Below are positions 52,897 through 62,089 of a stretch of DNA of 64,000 nt, piece by piece. Both the position numbers and the translations under genes were made by a program. The notes under the pieces are model-generated. The model was not told the DNA's origin, made no database searches, and saw only the letters and a list, made by a program, of their open reading frames with translations. The stretch spans positions 157,149-221,148 of the forward strand of contig NZ_FONL01000001.1 in assembly GCF_900112895.1 (NCBI RefSeq), read 5' to 3'. This DNA is from Succiniclasticum ruminis DSM 9236 (GTDB lineage: Bacteria > Bacillota > Negativicutes > Acidaminococcales > Acidaminococcaceae). Each line of letters opens with the position of its first letter. The first letter of the stretch is position 1.

Positions 52897-54866
52897 TCCG
52901 CGTCACCTCCCTCTTTCGGCAGACCGGGCCGTTGGGTTGCGGTACTGTAGCTTTGATTATCCCCGCTGGCCATCTTTTCCGCCAGAGGCGCAAAGCCTTT
53001 TTCCTTTGATGCGTCGTAGGCCCTGCCGCTCCAGTCCATGACCGGGACGCCCAGCCGCTGACACACACCGCAGCCGTTGCAGCGGCCCTGCCGGCAGTCG
53101 GCTGTCAGCAATCCCTGCTTTGCTTTTTTATATTCACTGGCCAGGAATGCCCGGTTCACCGCAGGCTGCAGATGCTCCCAGGGGAATACTTCGTTCTCGC
53201 CCCGCGCCCGGTGATTATAAAAATCCGGATCCAGCCCGCAATCCTGCAGCGCCTGCTGCCAGCGTTCAAAATCAAACACATCCGCCCAGCCGTCAAAGCG
53301 CTGTCCGCGCTGCCAGGCCAGGTACAAAGCCTTGCCCAGACGGCGGTCACCGCGGGCAAAGATGCCTTCCATAATACTGGTCTTGCCGTCATGATACTGG
53401 AAGGTTAGATTTTTGATCCGTGTCGCCTCAATCAGGAGACCCTGTTTCCGGCGAATCTCCTCTAAGGTATCCTGGGGTGCCCACTGAAACGCCGTATACG
53501 GTTTCGGCACAAAAGAGGACGCGCTGATGGTTACCTGGCATCCCCCTTTGCCTGTAATCTCTTTAAATTTCCACTGTACTTTCTTCGCCAGCTGGGCAAT
53601 GGCCAGCACATCTTCATCCGTCTCGCCGGGCAGGCCGATCATAAAATACAGTTTTACTTTTTTCCAACCATTGGCAAAAGCCGCGCTCACCGCGTGCAGC
53701 AGATCCTCTTCCGTAACGCCTTTGTTGATCACGTCACGCATACGCTGGCTGCCTGCCTCCGGCGCAAACGTCAGGCCGCTCTTCCGCACTGCCTGCACTT
53801 TTTTTGCCACGTCTACACTGAAGGCGTCAATACGCAGACTGGGCAAAGACACGCTGACCTTCCTGTCCTTAAAATCTGCAATCATGTTGTCCAAAAACGG
53901 TCCCAGACAGGAATAATCTGCCGTGCTTAACGATACCAGAGAGATTTCCTCGTAGCCCGTATTATCCACCTGTTTATGGGCAAGCTCCCGCAACACTTCC
54001 GGGCGGCGCTCCCGCACGGGACGGTATACCATCCCCGCATGGCAGAAACGGCAGCCACGGCTGCAGCCACGGAACATTTCCAACATGATCCGGTCATGAA
54101 CTATTTCCCCAAACGGAACTACCGGTGCAGTAGGAAAATCTACTTCATTTAAATCTGCCACGACCCGTTTGGTCACAGTGACCGGCGCGTTCGGTGTATT
54201 GGGATTCACTGCCTGTATAGTATGATCTTCATTGTAAGTTACATCATAAAACGAAGGAACATAGACGCCGGGAATCCGAACTACCCGATGCAAGAATTCC
54301 TGCCTGCCTCCCGGTTTTCCTTCCCGTTTCCAGTTTCGGTAACAGGTCAGTACTTCCGGCAGCGCTTCTTCCCCTTCGCCCAAAATGGCAAAATCAATCA
54401 CATCTGCCAGGGGTTCCGGATTGAAGACGCAAGGTCCTCCAACTACTACAAAAGGTTCCTCTTCTCCACGCTCCTCCGCAAGGACGGAAACACCGCCCAG
54501 GTCCAGCATGTTCAGGATATTGGTGTAACTCAGTTCATACTGAAGCGTAAAGCCAACCAGGTCGCATTCACAAAGAGCCTTTTTGGTTTCCAGCGTGGTA
54601 AGCACAATCCTGCGTTCCCGCATCAACTGCTCCATGTCGATCCAGGGAGCGTAAGCCCGTTCCGCCGCAATGCCCTCCATTTTATTGACCAGATGATATA
54701 AAATTTTAAAGCCCAGATAACTCATGCCCACTTCATACACATCCGGGAACGCCAGAGCAATCCGTACATCAGCTTCTTCCTTAAAAATACTGCCAAACTC
54801 CCCGCCGGTATACCGGGCCGGCTTCTTTACCGCCGCCAGCATGTCAATGGACAGTTCCTTGTTCAT
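52893..54866 (-). CDS. Radical SAM protein with B12-binding-like domain, TIGR03960 family
   Basis: A 657-residue enzyme. The N-terminal part (about 1-240) resembles a cobalamin-binding Rossmann domain (YEVGMSYLGFKILYHL, VVGGPCVFNPEP). The radical SAM core has the 4Fe-4S motif CSRGCRFC (Cys268, 272, 275) and the usual downstream SVSLPSLRID and TFAPEAGSQRMRD. The C-terminus has an additional Cys cluster (CRQGRCNGCGVCQ) that could bind a further iron-sulfur cluster. Substrate unknown. It overlaps the TIGR03936 gene and lies 22 bp after rodA. Confidence 0.88.
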   Translation of the reverse strand: MNKELSIDMLAAVKKPARYTGGEFGSIFKEEADVRIALAFPDVYEVGMSYLGFKILYHLVNKMEGIAAERAYAPWIDMEQLMRERRIVLTTLETKKALCECDLVGFTLQYELSYTNILNMLDLGGVSVLAEERGEEEPFVVVGGPCVFNPEPLADVIDFAILGEGEEALPEVLTCYRNWKREGKPGGRQEFLHRVVRIPGVYVPSFYDVTYNEDHTIQAVNPNTPNAPVTVTKRVVADLNEVDFPTAPVVPFGEIVHDRIMLEMFRGCSRGCRFCHAGMVYRPVRERRPEVLRELAHKQVDNTGYEEISLVSLSTADYSCLGPFLDNMIADFKDRKVSVSLPSLRIDAFSVDVAKKVQAVRKSGLTFAPEAGSQRMRDVINKGVTEEDLLHAVSAAFANGWKKVKLYFMIGLPGETDEDVLAIAQLAKKVQWKFKEITGKGGCQVTISASSFVPKPYTAFQWAPQDTLEEIRRKQGLLIEATRIKNLTFQYHDGKTSIMEGIFARGDRRLGKALYLAWQRGQRFDGWADVFDFERWQQALQDCGLDPDFYNHRARGENEVFPWEHLQPAVNRAFLASEYKKAKQGLLTADCRQGRCNGCGVCQRLGVPVMDWSGRAYDASKEKGFAPLAEKMASGDNQSYSTATQRPGLPKEGGDAE

Positions 54867-54888
54867 GTGAGAGCCTCCAAATCATCCA

Positions 54889-55989
54889 CTAAAACTGCAA
54901 CCGTGTGTGCCGTACATTAATATTCAATAATACCCCCGCCAACAGCATATTGGTTGTCAGGGAGCTGACCCCGTAGCTGAGAAACGGAAGCGGTACGCCC
55001 GTCACCGGCATGATGCCGATGGTCATACCCACGTTTACCAGCACGTGGAACAGATACATGCCCGTAATGCCTGTGGCCAGCAAGGTGCCAAAACGGTCCT
55101 CCGCGTTCAGCGCAATCGTCATGCCCCGCCAGATTAATATCATATACAACAGTAAAATAATGATGGACCCGATAAAACCAAACTCTTCCCCGGCTACCGC
55201 AAAGATAAAATCCGTATGGTTCTCCGGCAAAAAGTCCAGCTGGCTCTGGGTTCCCTGCATCCAGCCTTTGCCCCACAGCATGCCGCTGCCGATGGCAATC
55301 TTAGACTGGATTACATGGTATCCTGCCCCGAAAGGATCCAGTTCCGGATCCAGAAAAACACGGATGCGATTTCTCTGGTATTCATGTAAAAACTGCCATA
55401 ACACCGGGGCCGCACAGGCAAACACCCCGGCCAGGACAGCAATCCATCTGATTTTAAAGCCGCACACCCAGAACATAGAGAAGGCGATAGCCGCAAAGAC
55501 CAGGGCCGTTCCCAGATCCGGCTGCCGCAGCACCAGTACAAAGGGGACCAGCATAAACAGACAGGCCGGCAAATAATCCCTCCACTGTTCCAAATATTCA
55601 CTTCGCTCATCCAGAAACGCGGCCAGGCAAACGATCATAAACGCTTTGGAAAATTCGCTGGGCTGAAAGGTCACCGGACCGATCTGGATCCAGCGCTGCG
55701 CCCCCAGGCTGGCATGGCCGAAAAACATGACTCCCAGCAGCAACAATACCATAAAGCCGTATAAAGGCAGGGCAATCCGCTTTAACGAATGGTAGTCAAG
55801 GGAAATAATCCCGATGGCCAGAAGGACGTCCACCAATAGAAATATCCCCTGCCGCTGTACAAAGCGGTTGTGCCCCGCCACCAGCGCATCCCCGTGGGTA
55901 GCGCTGGCAATCAGTACCATGCCGGTAACGCTTAGCAGCAGAATGGTCCATATTAAAATCCAGTCCAGATTGCGTAAATACCGGCGCAA
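54889..55989 (-). CDS. rodA: Rod-shape peptidoglycan glycosyltransferase RodA
   Basis: SEDS-family polymerase of 366 residues with about ten membrane helices that extends peptidoglycan during cell elongation with PBP2. Visible signatures are the WIQIGPVTFQPSEFSK loop, the AGDE-type HVIQSKIAIGSG, FLPENHTDFIFAVAGEE and the C-terminal FLSYGVSSLTTNM. It lies 4 bp after mrdA, consistent with a RodA-PBP2 pair. Confidence 0.95.
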   Translation of the reverse strand: MRRYLRNLDWILIWTILLLSVTGMVLIASATHGDALVAGHNRFVQRQGIFLLVDVLLAIGIISLDYHSLKRIALPLYGFMVLLLLGVMFFGHASLGAQRWIQIGPVTFQPSEFSKAFMIVCLAAFLDERSEYLEQWRDYLPACLFMLVPFVLVLRQPDLGTALVFAAIAFSMFWVCGFKIRWIAVLAGVFACAAPVLWQFLHEYQRNRIRVFLDPELDPFGAGYHVIQSKIAIGSGMLWGKGWMQGTQSQLDFLPENHTDFIFAVAGEEFGFIGSIIILLLYMILIWRGMTIALNAEDRFGTLLATGITGMYLFHVLVNVGMTIGIMPVTGVPLPFLSYGVSSLTTNMLLAGVLLNINVRHTRLQF

Positions 55990-55993
55990 TGTA

Positions 55994-57790
55994 TTATTTC
56001 CTCTCTGCTTTCAACTTTCCTGTAAGATAATCTTCCAGCACTTCATATACGACAGGCCCGGAAGCCGTAGCCCCGTAGGTTCCCTGTTCCACGATACAGG
56101 CAATGACCAGGTCCGGTTTCTCCGCCGGGGCATAGGCGATAAACCAGCCGTGGTCCTGTCCGTGAGGATTCTCCGCAGTCCCCGTTTTGCCTGCCACAGG
56201 AACCGGCAACCCGGCAAACCAGGCACCGGTACCTCCCGGCTGGGTCACACCCTTCAATCCTTTCTGAATCAGCTGAACGGTCCGGGGTTCCATTTCCAGC
56301 CTGCGGCTTTGAGGCCGCTTCGGTGTTTCATATACGCTGCCGTCTGCATTGACTATCTTCTCCACCAGATAGGGCGGATGAATCACGCCGTCTGCTGCCA
56401 CCGCAGCCAGCATCTGGCAAATCTGGATAGGCGTTACCAGGGTCAGGCCCTGCCCAATGGCCGCATTAAAAGTATCACCTAACGTCCAGTCTTCGTTAAA
56501 CACTTTTTTCTTAGCCGCCGGTCCGGCGATCAGCCCGGATGACTCACCGGCCAGTTCAATACCGGTAGGCCTGCCAAATCCATATTGCGCTGCATAGGCG
56601 TTCAGGTTTTCAATGCCGGCCCTGCGCCCCATTTCATAAAAATATACATTATCAGACATGGCGAAGGCCGTCTGGAAATTAATCCAGCCCAGGGCTTCCC
56701 CGCCGGCATTGCCCATGTCTGCCAGCCAATGTTTTCCTGAGTCAAAAATCAACTCTTCCGGCGTCACTTTATGTTTGTCCAGCGCTGCCGAACCTGTCAC
56801 CACCTTAAAGGTGGAACCGGCCGGATATTCGCCGTTAATGACTTTATTCGTCAGCGGGTGGAACACATTTTCATTAATCAGTTTCCAGTGGGCTGTAGAT
56901 ATGCCGCCCACAAACCAGTTGGGATCATATCCCGGACGGGAGACCAGCGCGCGCACCGCGCCGGTATTTGGATCCATGGCCACTGCAGCCGCCCCGTAGG
57001 CATTGGGCGCGATTCCGCTGCTGCGCAAGGCGGCCATCTGTTTATCCAGTACCCGTTCCAGATCCTGCTGCAACGCAAAATCCAGCGTCAGCACCAGGCC
57101 TTTCCCGGAAACAGGAGCCTGTCCTGCCAGTTCGCGCACTACCCGGCCCCTTACATCTACTTCCTCCGTCCTGCGCCCGGTCTGTCCCCGCAGCACCGCA
57201 TCATAGACAAACTCCAGGCCTTCCTTCCCCACAATACTGCCGGGGGAAAGACCTTTATATTTACCCTGCTTTATCTGCTCTTCCGAAACTTCACCAACAT
57301 AGCCCAAAACATGAGCCGCCGACGTACCGTACAGATAATGCCGCATAGGCTGTAAGTTCAGCGAAATACCCGGCAGATCCTTCAGATGCTCCTCCAATGA
57401 TGTGATTTCCTGAGGCGTCAGTTCGCTCTTCACCGTGATCTGCTCATAAGTGCCCGCCGCCCGGTCTGCCTTTTTCCGGATCATCTCCGGCTGCATTGCC
57501 AACAGGCGGGCCAGCAGATCCACTTCCGCATCCGAAAAGGAATTCCCTGCCTGCAGGCTGAGTACGTACCCCGGCGAGCTGTCTGCCAGTACCTTGCCGT
57601 GCACATCCATAATCCGGCCCCGGGGCGCCATAATCACCGCACTGCGCATACGGTTGCCGTCAGCCTGCTTCCCATAATACAGTCCTTTATAAAGTTGCAG
57701 CCAGGCCAGCCTGCCGCTTAAGACCACAAAAACAGCCAGCGCCACCGCAAGCATCTTTTTTAACCGATCCCCACTGGTATGGTTCAGCAA
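55994..57790 (-). CDS. mrdA: Penicillin-binding protein 2
   Basis: Class B transpeptidase for lateral wall synthesis, 598 residues. One N-terminal membrane helix (about 13-34) is followed by the pedestal domain and the transpeptidase domain with Ser326 in STFK, the SDN motif (379-381) and KTG (535-537). The start is a TTG at 57790, 9 nt after AAAGGG; an ATG 12 codons later would cut into the conserved cytoplasmic tail. Together with RodA and MreBCD it forms the elongasome. A 104-bp GC-rich gap with small inverted repeats separates it from mreD. Confidence 0.94.
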   Translation of the reverse strand: MLNHTSGDRLKKMLAVALAVFVVLSGRLAWLQLYKGLYYGKQADGNRMRSAVIMAPRGRIMDVHGKVLADSSPGYVLSLQAGNSFSDAEVDLLARLLAMQPEMIRKKADRAAGTYEQITVKSELTPQEITSLEEHLKDLPGISLNLQPMRHYLYGTSAAHVLGYVGEVSEEQIKQGKYKGLSPGSIVGKEGLEFVYDAVLRGQTGRRTEEVDVRGRVVRELAGQAPVSGKGLVLTLDFALQQDLERVLDKQMAALRSSGIAPNAYGAAAVAMDPNTGAVRALVSRPGYDPNWFVGGISTAHWKLINENVFHPLTNKVINGEYPAGSTFKVVTGSAALDKHKVTPEELIFDSGKHWLADMGNAGGEALGWINFQTAFAMSDNVYFYEMGRRAGIENLNAYAAQYGFGRPTGIELAGESSGLIAGPAAKKKVFNEDWTLGDTFNAAIGQGLTLVTPIQICQMLAAVAADGVIHPPYLVEKIVNADGSVYETPKRPQSRRLEMEPRTVQLIQKGLKGVTQPGGTGAWFAGLPVPVAGKTGTAENPHGQDHGWFIAYAPAEKPDLVIACIVEQGTYGATASGPVVYEVLEDYLTGKLKAERK

Positions 57791-57894
57791 CGCAATAACC
57801 CTTTCAAAATCACACCGGTTCCGCCCCGTTACTTCCCGCGCCGGAATCCCGGTCAGTTACCTGTATATTCTTTATTATTTTAAGGAAACGCTGA

Positions 57895-58395
57895 TTAATA
57901 TGTCACGTCGTCCTCGGTCGTCCACCGGTACAAGGCCAGCAGGATTCGTGTGACAGGCAGTACCAGCAGCATATTTCCCAGGCAATACAGCAGCGAATCC
58001 TGCAGATACAGGAAAAGCGCCGCTTTCCCAAAGCCTGAAAGCCAGAATACCGGCACAGCATATAAGGAGCGAAGCAGCAGACTGATAAAACCGATGATCA
58101 GAACATGGTAACCATAGTTGTTCTTGAAGATCATTTCCTTGATGCTTCCGGTACCATACCCCACCAGTCCGCGCGTCAGCATATAAAAGCCAAACACCGC
58201 GGGAGAAGAAATATCCTGCAGCAGGCCAAAGGCAAGACCGCAGACAAGACCGGCCTGGGCACCCCAAAACAATCCCACACTATAAATAAAAAGCAAGGGC
58301 AAGTCGAAAAACAGATTGCCCCCAAAACATCCCAAAGAAGTCGTCTGCAACACCAGAACAACAAACGCTGCGGCAATCCATGACCACATCTTCAT
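57895..58395 (-). CDS. mreD: Rod-shape protein MreD
   Basis: A 166-residue integral membrane protein with five or six helices and the family pattern FFDLPLLFIYSVGLFWG and GLAFGLLQDISS. MreD bridges MreC and the RodA-PBP2 complex. Its ATG overlaps the mreC stop (4 bp), and its order after mreC is canonical. Sequence conservation of MreD is low, so position supports the call. Confidence 0.88.
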   Translation of the reverse strand: MKMWSWIAAAFVVLVLQTTSLGCFGGNLFFDLPLLFIYSVGLFWGAQAGLVCGLAFGLLQDISSPAVFGFYMLTRGLVGYGTGSIKEMIFKNNYGYHVLIIGFISLLLRSLYAVPVFWLSGFGKAALFLYLQDSLLYCLGNMLLVLPVTRILLALYRWTTEDDVTY

Positions 58396-59261
58396 GGTTT
58401 GGCCTCCCCGGCTTCTTCCGCTATTTCTTTTTCGATACGACGTTTTACATCTTCCTGTAAAATAACAAACACCCTGTCCGGACGGCTGAGGTCGGCTGCC
58501 GGCTCGATTTGCACCAGCTTCTGCAGACCTGTAACATCGGCTTCTACACCTCTCACCGTACCAACAAACAAGCCTGCCGGATATTTACCGCCAATGCCGC
58601 TGGTCACCAGCATATCGCCGGTTTGCACGTCATCATCGCGGCCAAAATATTCCCCCTGTAGCAGGGAGCGGTTCGGTCCCTGACCTGTCAGTACGCCTAC
58701 GGCGCGGGATTCTTTTCGCAACACCCTGATCCCGACGCGGGACCGGTTTGCGGAAATCAGCATAAAACGGCTGTAGTGACGGTAAACCTGATCCACCACG
58801 CCGGCCATTCCTTCACTGGTAGTGACCACCATGCCGGCGAGCACCCCGTCAGCGTTGCCTTTATCTAAAAAGAAATATTCATGCAGGTCGCCCAGGCTCA
58901 TGCCAATCACACGGGCCGGCAGCAGCGTCAGTTCATCCCTCTGCCTCCTGTAACCTGCCATCGCCAGCAATTCTGTGTTTTCAGCCTCCAGCTGTTTCAA
59001 ACGGTATTCCGTACTGCGAAGATTATCCAGTTCCTTTTTCAACCGGCTGTTCTCTTCCTGTAATGTAGCATTCAGACGCCGGTTTTCACGGAACGAAACC
59101 ACCGCGTCATTGATCTGGCGAACCGCCGCATTAACAGGCAGCAACACGGTATTCACAACCGCATTCACTAACGGGAAGCGCCACCGCTGATGTACAGCCA
59201 GTACCATGCAGGCGCACATCCCCAGCACGGCCAGCACCGTCACAAACTGCTGCTTTTTCAT
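58392..59261 (-). CDS. mreC: Rod-shape protein MreC
   Basis: Bitopic periplasmic scaffold protein of 289 residues: one N-terminal membrane helix, a coiled coil (about 60-95, with Leu/Asn heptads), then the two beta-barrel domains (LLPARVIGMS, GMVVTTSEGMAGVVDQVY, GDMLVTSGIGGKYPAGLFVG). It links MreB filaments to the wall synthases. Followed by mreD with a 4-bp overlap. Confidence 0.94.
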   Translation of the reverse strand: MKKQQFVTVLAVLGMCACMVLAVHQRWRFPLVNAVVNTVLLPVNAAVRQINDAVVSFRENRRLNATLQEENSRLKKELDNLRSTEYRLKQLEAENTELLAMAGYRRQRDELTLLPARVIGMSLGDLHEYFFLDKGNADGVLAGMVVTTSEGMAGVVDQVYRHYSRFMLISANRSRVGIRVLRKESRAVGVLTGQGPNRSLLQGEYFGRDDDVQTGDMLVTSGIGGKYPAGLFVGTVRGVEADVTGLQKLVQIEPAADLSRPDRVFVILQEDVKRRIEKEIAEEAGEAKP

Positions 59262-59286
59262 AATAAACCATCCGGGGCCCTATCAC

Positions 59287-60321
59287 TTACAGCTTGCTGC
59301 TGGAAGCCATAAAGCCTTTCTTATAAGTGTCAATATTTTCCACGCAGATACCGGTTCCCAACACCACGCAGGCCAACGCTTCGTCACTGACGTATACCGG
59401 CATGCCGGTCTCCTTGCTGATCAGTTTGTCAAGATTCCGCAGCAAAGAAGAACCGCCTGTCATGATTATGCCATGGTCGATGATATCCGAAGCCAGTTCC
59501 GGCGGCGTCCTTTCCAGCGTATTGCGCACTGCGTCCACGATGCTCGCTACCGGTTCCGCAATACCCGTGCAGACCTGGTTAGCATTGATTGTCAGATTCT
59601 TGGGCAGACCGCTGACCAGGTCGCGGCCACGGATCTCCATGGTATCCGGATTGTCAACAAACATAGCCGTGCCTAACGTGATCTTAATCTGTTCCGCCGT
59701 ACGCTCGCCGATCAACAGGCTGAAAGTCTTGCGGATATAGCGGGAAATCGCATCATCAATGGCGTCCCCGCCGGTACGGATAGATCGGGACACCACGATG
59801 CCGCCCAGAGAAATGACCGCCACCTCGCAGGTGCCGCCGCCAATATCGACAACCATGCTTCCGGTAGCCTCCTGCACCGGAAGACCGGCTCCTATAGCAG
59901 CTGCCATGGGTTCCTCAATCAGATAGGCTTCCCGGGCTCCCGCCTGAATTGCCGCATCCACAACAGCGCGTTTTTCCACTTCCGTCACGCCGCTGGGAAC
60001 ACCGACAACGATACGGGGCCGTACCAGGGAATGATATCCGATGGCTTTATGGATAAAATATTTCAGCATGGACTGGGTAATGTCAAAATCCGCGATGACC
60101 CCGTCCTTCATGGGACGGATGGCAATGATGTTGCCCGGCGTGCGTCCGATCATCTGCTTGGCCTCCGCGCCGATTTCCAGCACTTCGTTAGTTTCGCTGT
60201 CCACGGCCACTACCGAAGGCTCACGGATAATGATCCCTCTTCCTTTGCAATGCACCAGCGTATTAGCGGTGCCGAGATCGATTCCCAAATCGTGGGAAAA
60301 TCTGCCGAATATGCTAAACAT
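59287..60321 (-). CDS. mreB: Rod-shape actin homologue MreB
   Basis: Cytoplasmic ATPase of 344 residues that forms membrane-bound filaments guiding cell elongation. Actin-fold motifs are clear: phosphate-1 DLGIDLGTANTLVH, connect-1 with the MIGRTPGNI loop, phosphate-2 VVDIGGGTCEVAVIS and the adenosine motif IIMTGGSSLLRNLD. The protein implies a rod or at least non-spherical ancestry even if the organism is coccoid. It is 101 bp after radC and 25 bp ahead of mreC. Confidence 0.97.
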   Translation of the reverse strand: MFSIFGRFSHDLGIDLGTANTLVHCKGRGIIIREPSVVAVDSETNEVLEIGAEAKQMIGRTPGNIIAIRPMKDGVIADFDITQSMLKYFIHKAIGYHSLVRPRIVVGVPSGVTEVEKRAVVDAAIQAGAREAYLIEEPMAAAIGAGLPVQEATGSMVVDIGGGTCEVAVISLGGIVVSRSIRTGGDAIDDAISRYIRKTFSLLIGERTAEQIKITLGTAMFVDNPDTMEIRGRDLVSGLPKNLTINANQVCTGIAEPVASIVDAVRNTLERTPPELASDIIDHGIIMTGGSSLLRNLDKLISKETGMPVYVSDEALACVVLGTGICVENIDTYKKGFMASSSKL

Positions 60322-60422
60322 ACTGCTTTCACCCCATATAATCTTTCAAAAGCCGTACAGTCCCCGCCTTTGCGGAAAACTGCCCGGAAACCATTGTAAT
60401 TTCAATATTTCAACAGGCCAGA

Positions 60423-61109
60423 CTACAGATCGCCATGTTCCTTGAAGCTGTAATACCGCCCGTCACCGATGACCAGATGATCCAGCAGCGGGATTCCCAA
60501 AACGCTTCCCGCTTCTTCCAGCGCACGGGTCAGCTTGCGATCCTCCGTGCTGGGATACGGATCCCCCGACGGGTGGTTATGGGCCACCAGGATGCAGGCC
60601 GCGTGCGCTGTCACAGCAGGCGCGAACACCTCCCTGGGATGCACCACGGCGCTGGTCAGGGACCCCTCCGCAATCTGTTCGGTTTTTATAATCCGGTTCT
60701 TTGTATTTAACAGCAGGACGATAAACTTTTCATGAGTCTCATTTCGCAGTCTGCCCATCAGATATTGCGCTCCGTCGCCCGGCGAGGCGATATGTTCGGA
60801 GTCAATGGCTGATGCGCAGGCTATCCGCCTTCCCAGTTCCATCGCAGCTAAAATACGGGCAGCTCTGGCATTGCCAAGGCCTTTGATGTGCCTGAATTCC
60901 TGCACCCTGTGCCAGCGGGCCACCTGCCGGTATAACCCTTCGTTCCGGGTCATCTCTTCGGCAATACGCAGGGCGGAATGCTCTTTCGTGCCGCTGCCGA
61001 TCAGGATCGCCAGCAATTCCGCATTGGACAGGGCTTCAGCCCCTTTATTGCACAGCCGTTCCCGTGGCCGGTCCTCTTCGCTCATCTCTTTAATTTTAAA
61101 ATCTGACAA
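60423..61109 (-). CDS. radC: RadC-family JAB/MPN-domain protein
   Basis: A 228-residue protein with an N-terminal helix-hairpin-helix region (about 30-95, including HIKGLGNARAARILA) and a C-terminal JAB1/MPN+ metalloprotease-like domain whose zinc motif is intact (His177, His179, Asp190 in HNHPSGDPYPSTED). Its historical link to DNA repair is no longer accepted and the activity is unknown. Location just upstream of mreB is widely conserved. Confidence 0.93.
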   Translation of the reverse strand: MSDFKIKEMSEEDRPRERLCNKGAEALSNAELLAILIGSGTKEHSALRIAEEMTRNEGLYRQVARWHRVQEFRHIKGLGNARAARILAAMELGRRIACASAIDSEHIASPGDGAQYLMGRLRNETHEKFIVLLLNTKNRIIKTEQIAEGSLTSAVVHPREVFAPAVTAHAACILVAHNHPSGDPYPSTEDRKLTRALEEAGSVLGIPLLDHLVIGDGRYYSFKEHGDL

Positions 61110-61160
61110 ACTATCATCTCCTTTACTTCTTTAAGAATTAGTTTTTAAAGCACCTGTACA

Positions 61161-61211
61161 GGAAACGCTCGCACAGCGTTCACCTAACGCTCCGTTTGTT
61201 CAAACGTTTCC
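61161..61211 (-). other. Candidate three-way-junction RNA in the radC leader
   Basis: Within the 116-bp gap before radC, the minus strand can fold a closing stem GGGAAAC/GTTTCC (61206-61211 with 61161-61166) that encloses two hairpins: GTTTG-AA-CAAAC (61194-61205) and AGCGTT-N5-AACGCT (61175-61191). No T tract follows, so it does not look like a standard terminator. Confidence 0.4.
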
Positions 61212-61225
61212 CGCACAGATAATTC

Positions 61226-61702
61226 TTACCTGCCACTATACAAAAATGACTTGGGCTTTTCAGCCAGTTCTTCGACTTCCTCTTCTGTGTTGATCAGGTA
61301 CTCTGCCGGTTCAATTTCTGCCACGGTCAGCTGTTCTTTTGCGCTAATGGCATCCCGGCGGAATATCTTAATGTAATTGTAAGCAATATACATCCAGACC
61401 ACTATGCTGCCGCCCACAAAGGGCCAGAACCAGAAATCCATCTTAAAATAGCCGGCCAAAGCATAACCGAAGATACCGCCGGCCGCCAGGCATAAAATGG
61501 GCAGCATGATCTGGAACCATTTTGCCTTGCGTGCATCGACCTTGCGGTATTCTATAATCACATTATCTCCCGGATGGGCGCTGATGGGATTCCAGCAGTC
61601 GATGTAAGCCCGCAGCCCCCGCTCGGTAGTTTCTTTAAAATTGACACGGACCTTGGCGCGTTCGCCATGGGTCTCCGTTACCGTTCCTTTAATCACTTGC
61701 AA
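61226..61702 (-). CDS. Membrane protein resembling RseC/MucC
   Basis: A 158-residue protein with an N-terminal beta-rich region (VKGTVTETHGERAKVRVNF, then HPGDNVIIEYRK) and two central membrane helices (about 66-86 and 92-112: MLPILCLAAGGIFGYALAGY), then a charged Glu-rich cytoplasmic tail. The order OB-like region, GDxV loop, LP-type first helix resembles RseC/MucC proteins, but the Cys cluster of that family is reduced to one Cys (DCW), so redox function is doubtful. I call it a resemblance only. It is one of three consecutive membrane-protein genes upstream of radC. Confidence 0.55.
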   Translation of the reverse strand: MQVIKGTVTETHGERAKVRVNFKETTERGLRAYIDCWNPISAHPGDNVIIEYRKVDARKAKWFQIMLPILCLAAGGIFGYALAGYFKMDFWFWPFVGGSIVVWMYIAYNYIKIFRRDAISAKEQLTVAEIEPAEYLINTEEEVEELAEKPKSFLYSGR

Positions 61703-61785
61703 ACTCCTTCTCCAACTGTTACAAAAAACGTTCTGCTATGAAGAACATCCTCTGTCTGCAAACAGAACTTCCTGTTCATAAAGTC

Positions 61786-62079
61786 TTACGCGTAGGGATA
61801 AAAACAAATGTACCCAATCGCAAGGGCAAAGATCAGTCCATACATGGCGAGGGCCACCAGCAGCCCCTGCCAAGTCCGGGGATACCCGAAGTTCATGTAC
61901 TCACCAAAAATACCACGACGGTTCAACAGCGTGTAATTGGTACGGCGCTTAAACCACAATGCTTTCCGTTCACTCCCAACAAGCCGCGCAGTAATAAAGA
62001 TAATGAAAAAAGACAGAAAAAAGACGGTAAACAGACGGCCGGTCACAGCAGCCGGCGGTACAGTAGAAATATCTATCAT
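61786..62079 (-). CDS. Small membrane protein of unknown function
   Basis: A 97-residue protein with two membrane helices (about 9-29, GRLFTVFFLSFFIIFITARL, and about 72-92, GLLVALAMYGLIFALAIGYI) joined by a basic loop. I know no family for it. The ATG follows TAGGAG by 7 nt, which supports expression. It is 10 bp downstream of the PH-like gene and probably in the same transcript. Confidence 0.55.
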   Translation of the reverse strand: MIDISTVPPAAVTGRLFTVFFLSFFIIFITARLVGSERKALWFKRRTNYTLLNRRGIFGEYMNFGYPRTWQGLLVALAMYGLIFALAIGYICFYPYA

Positions 62080-62089
62080 ACGACCACTC

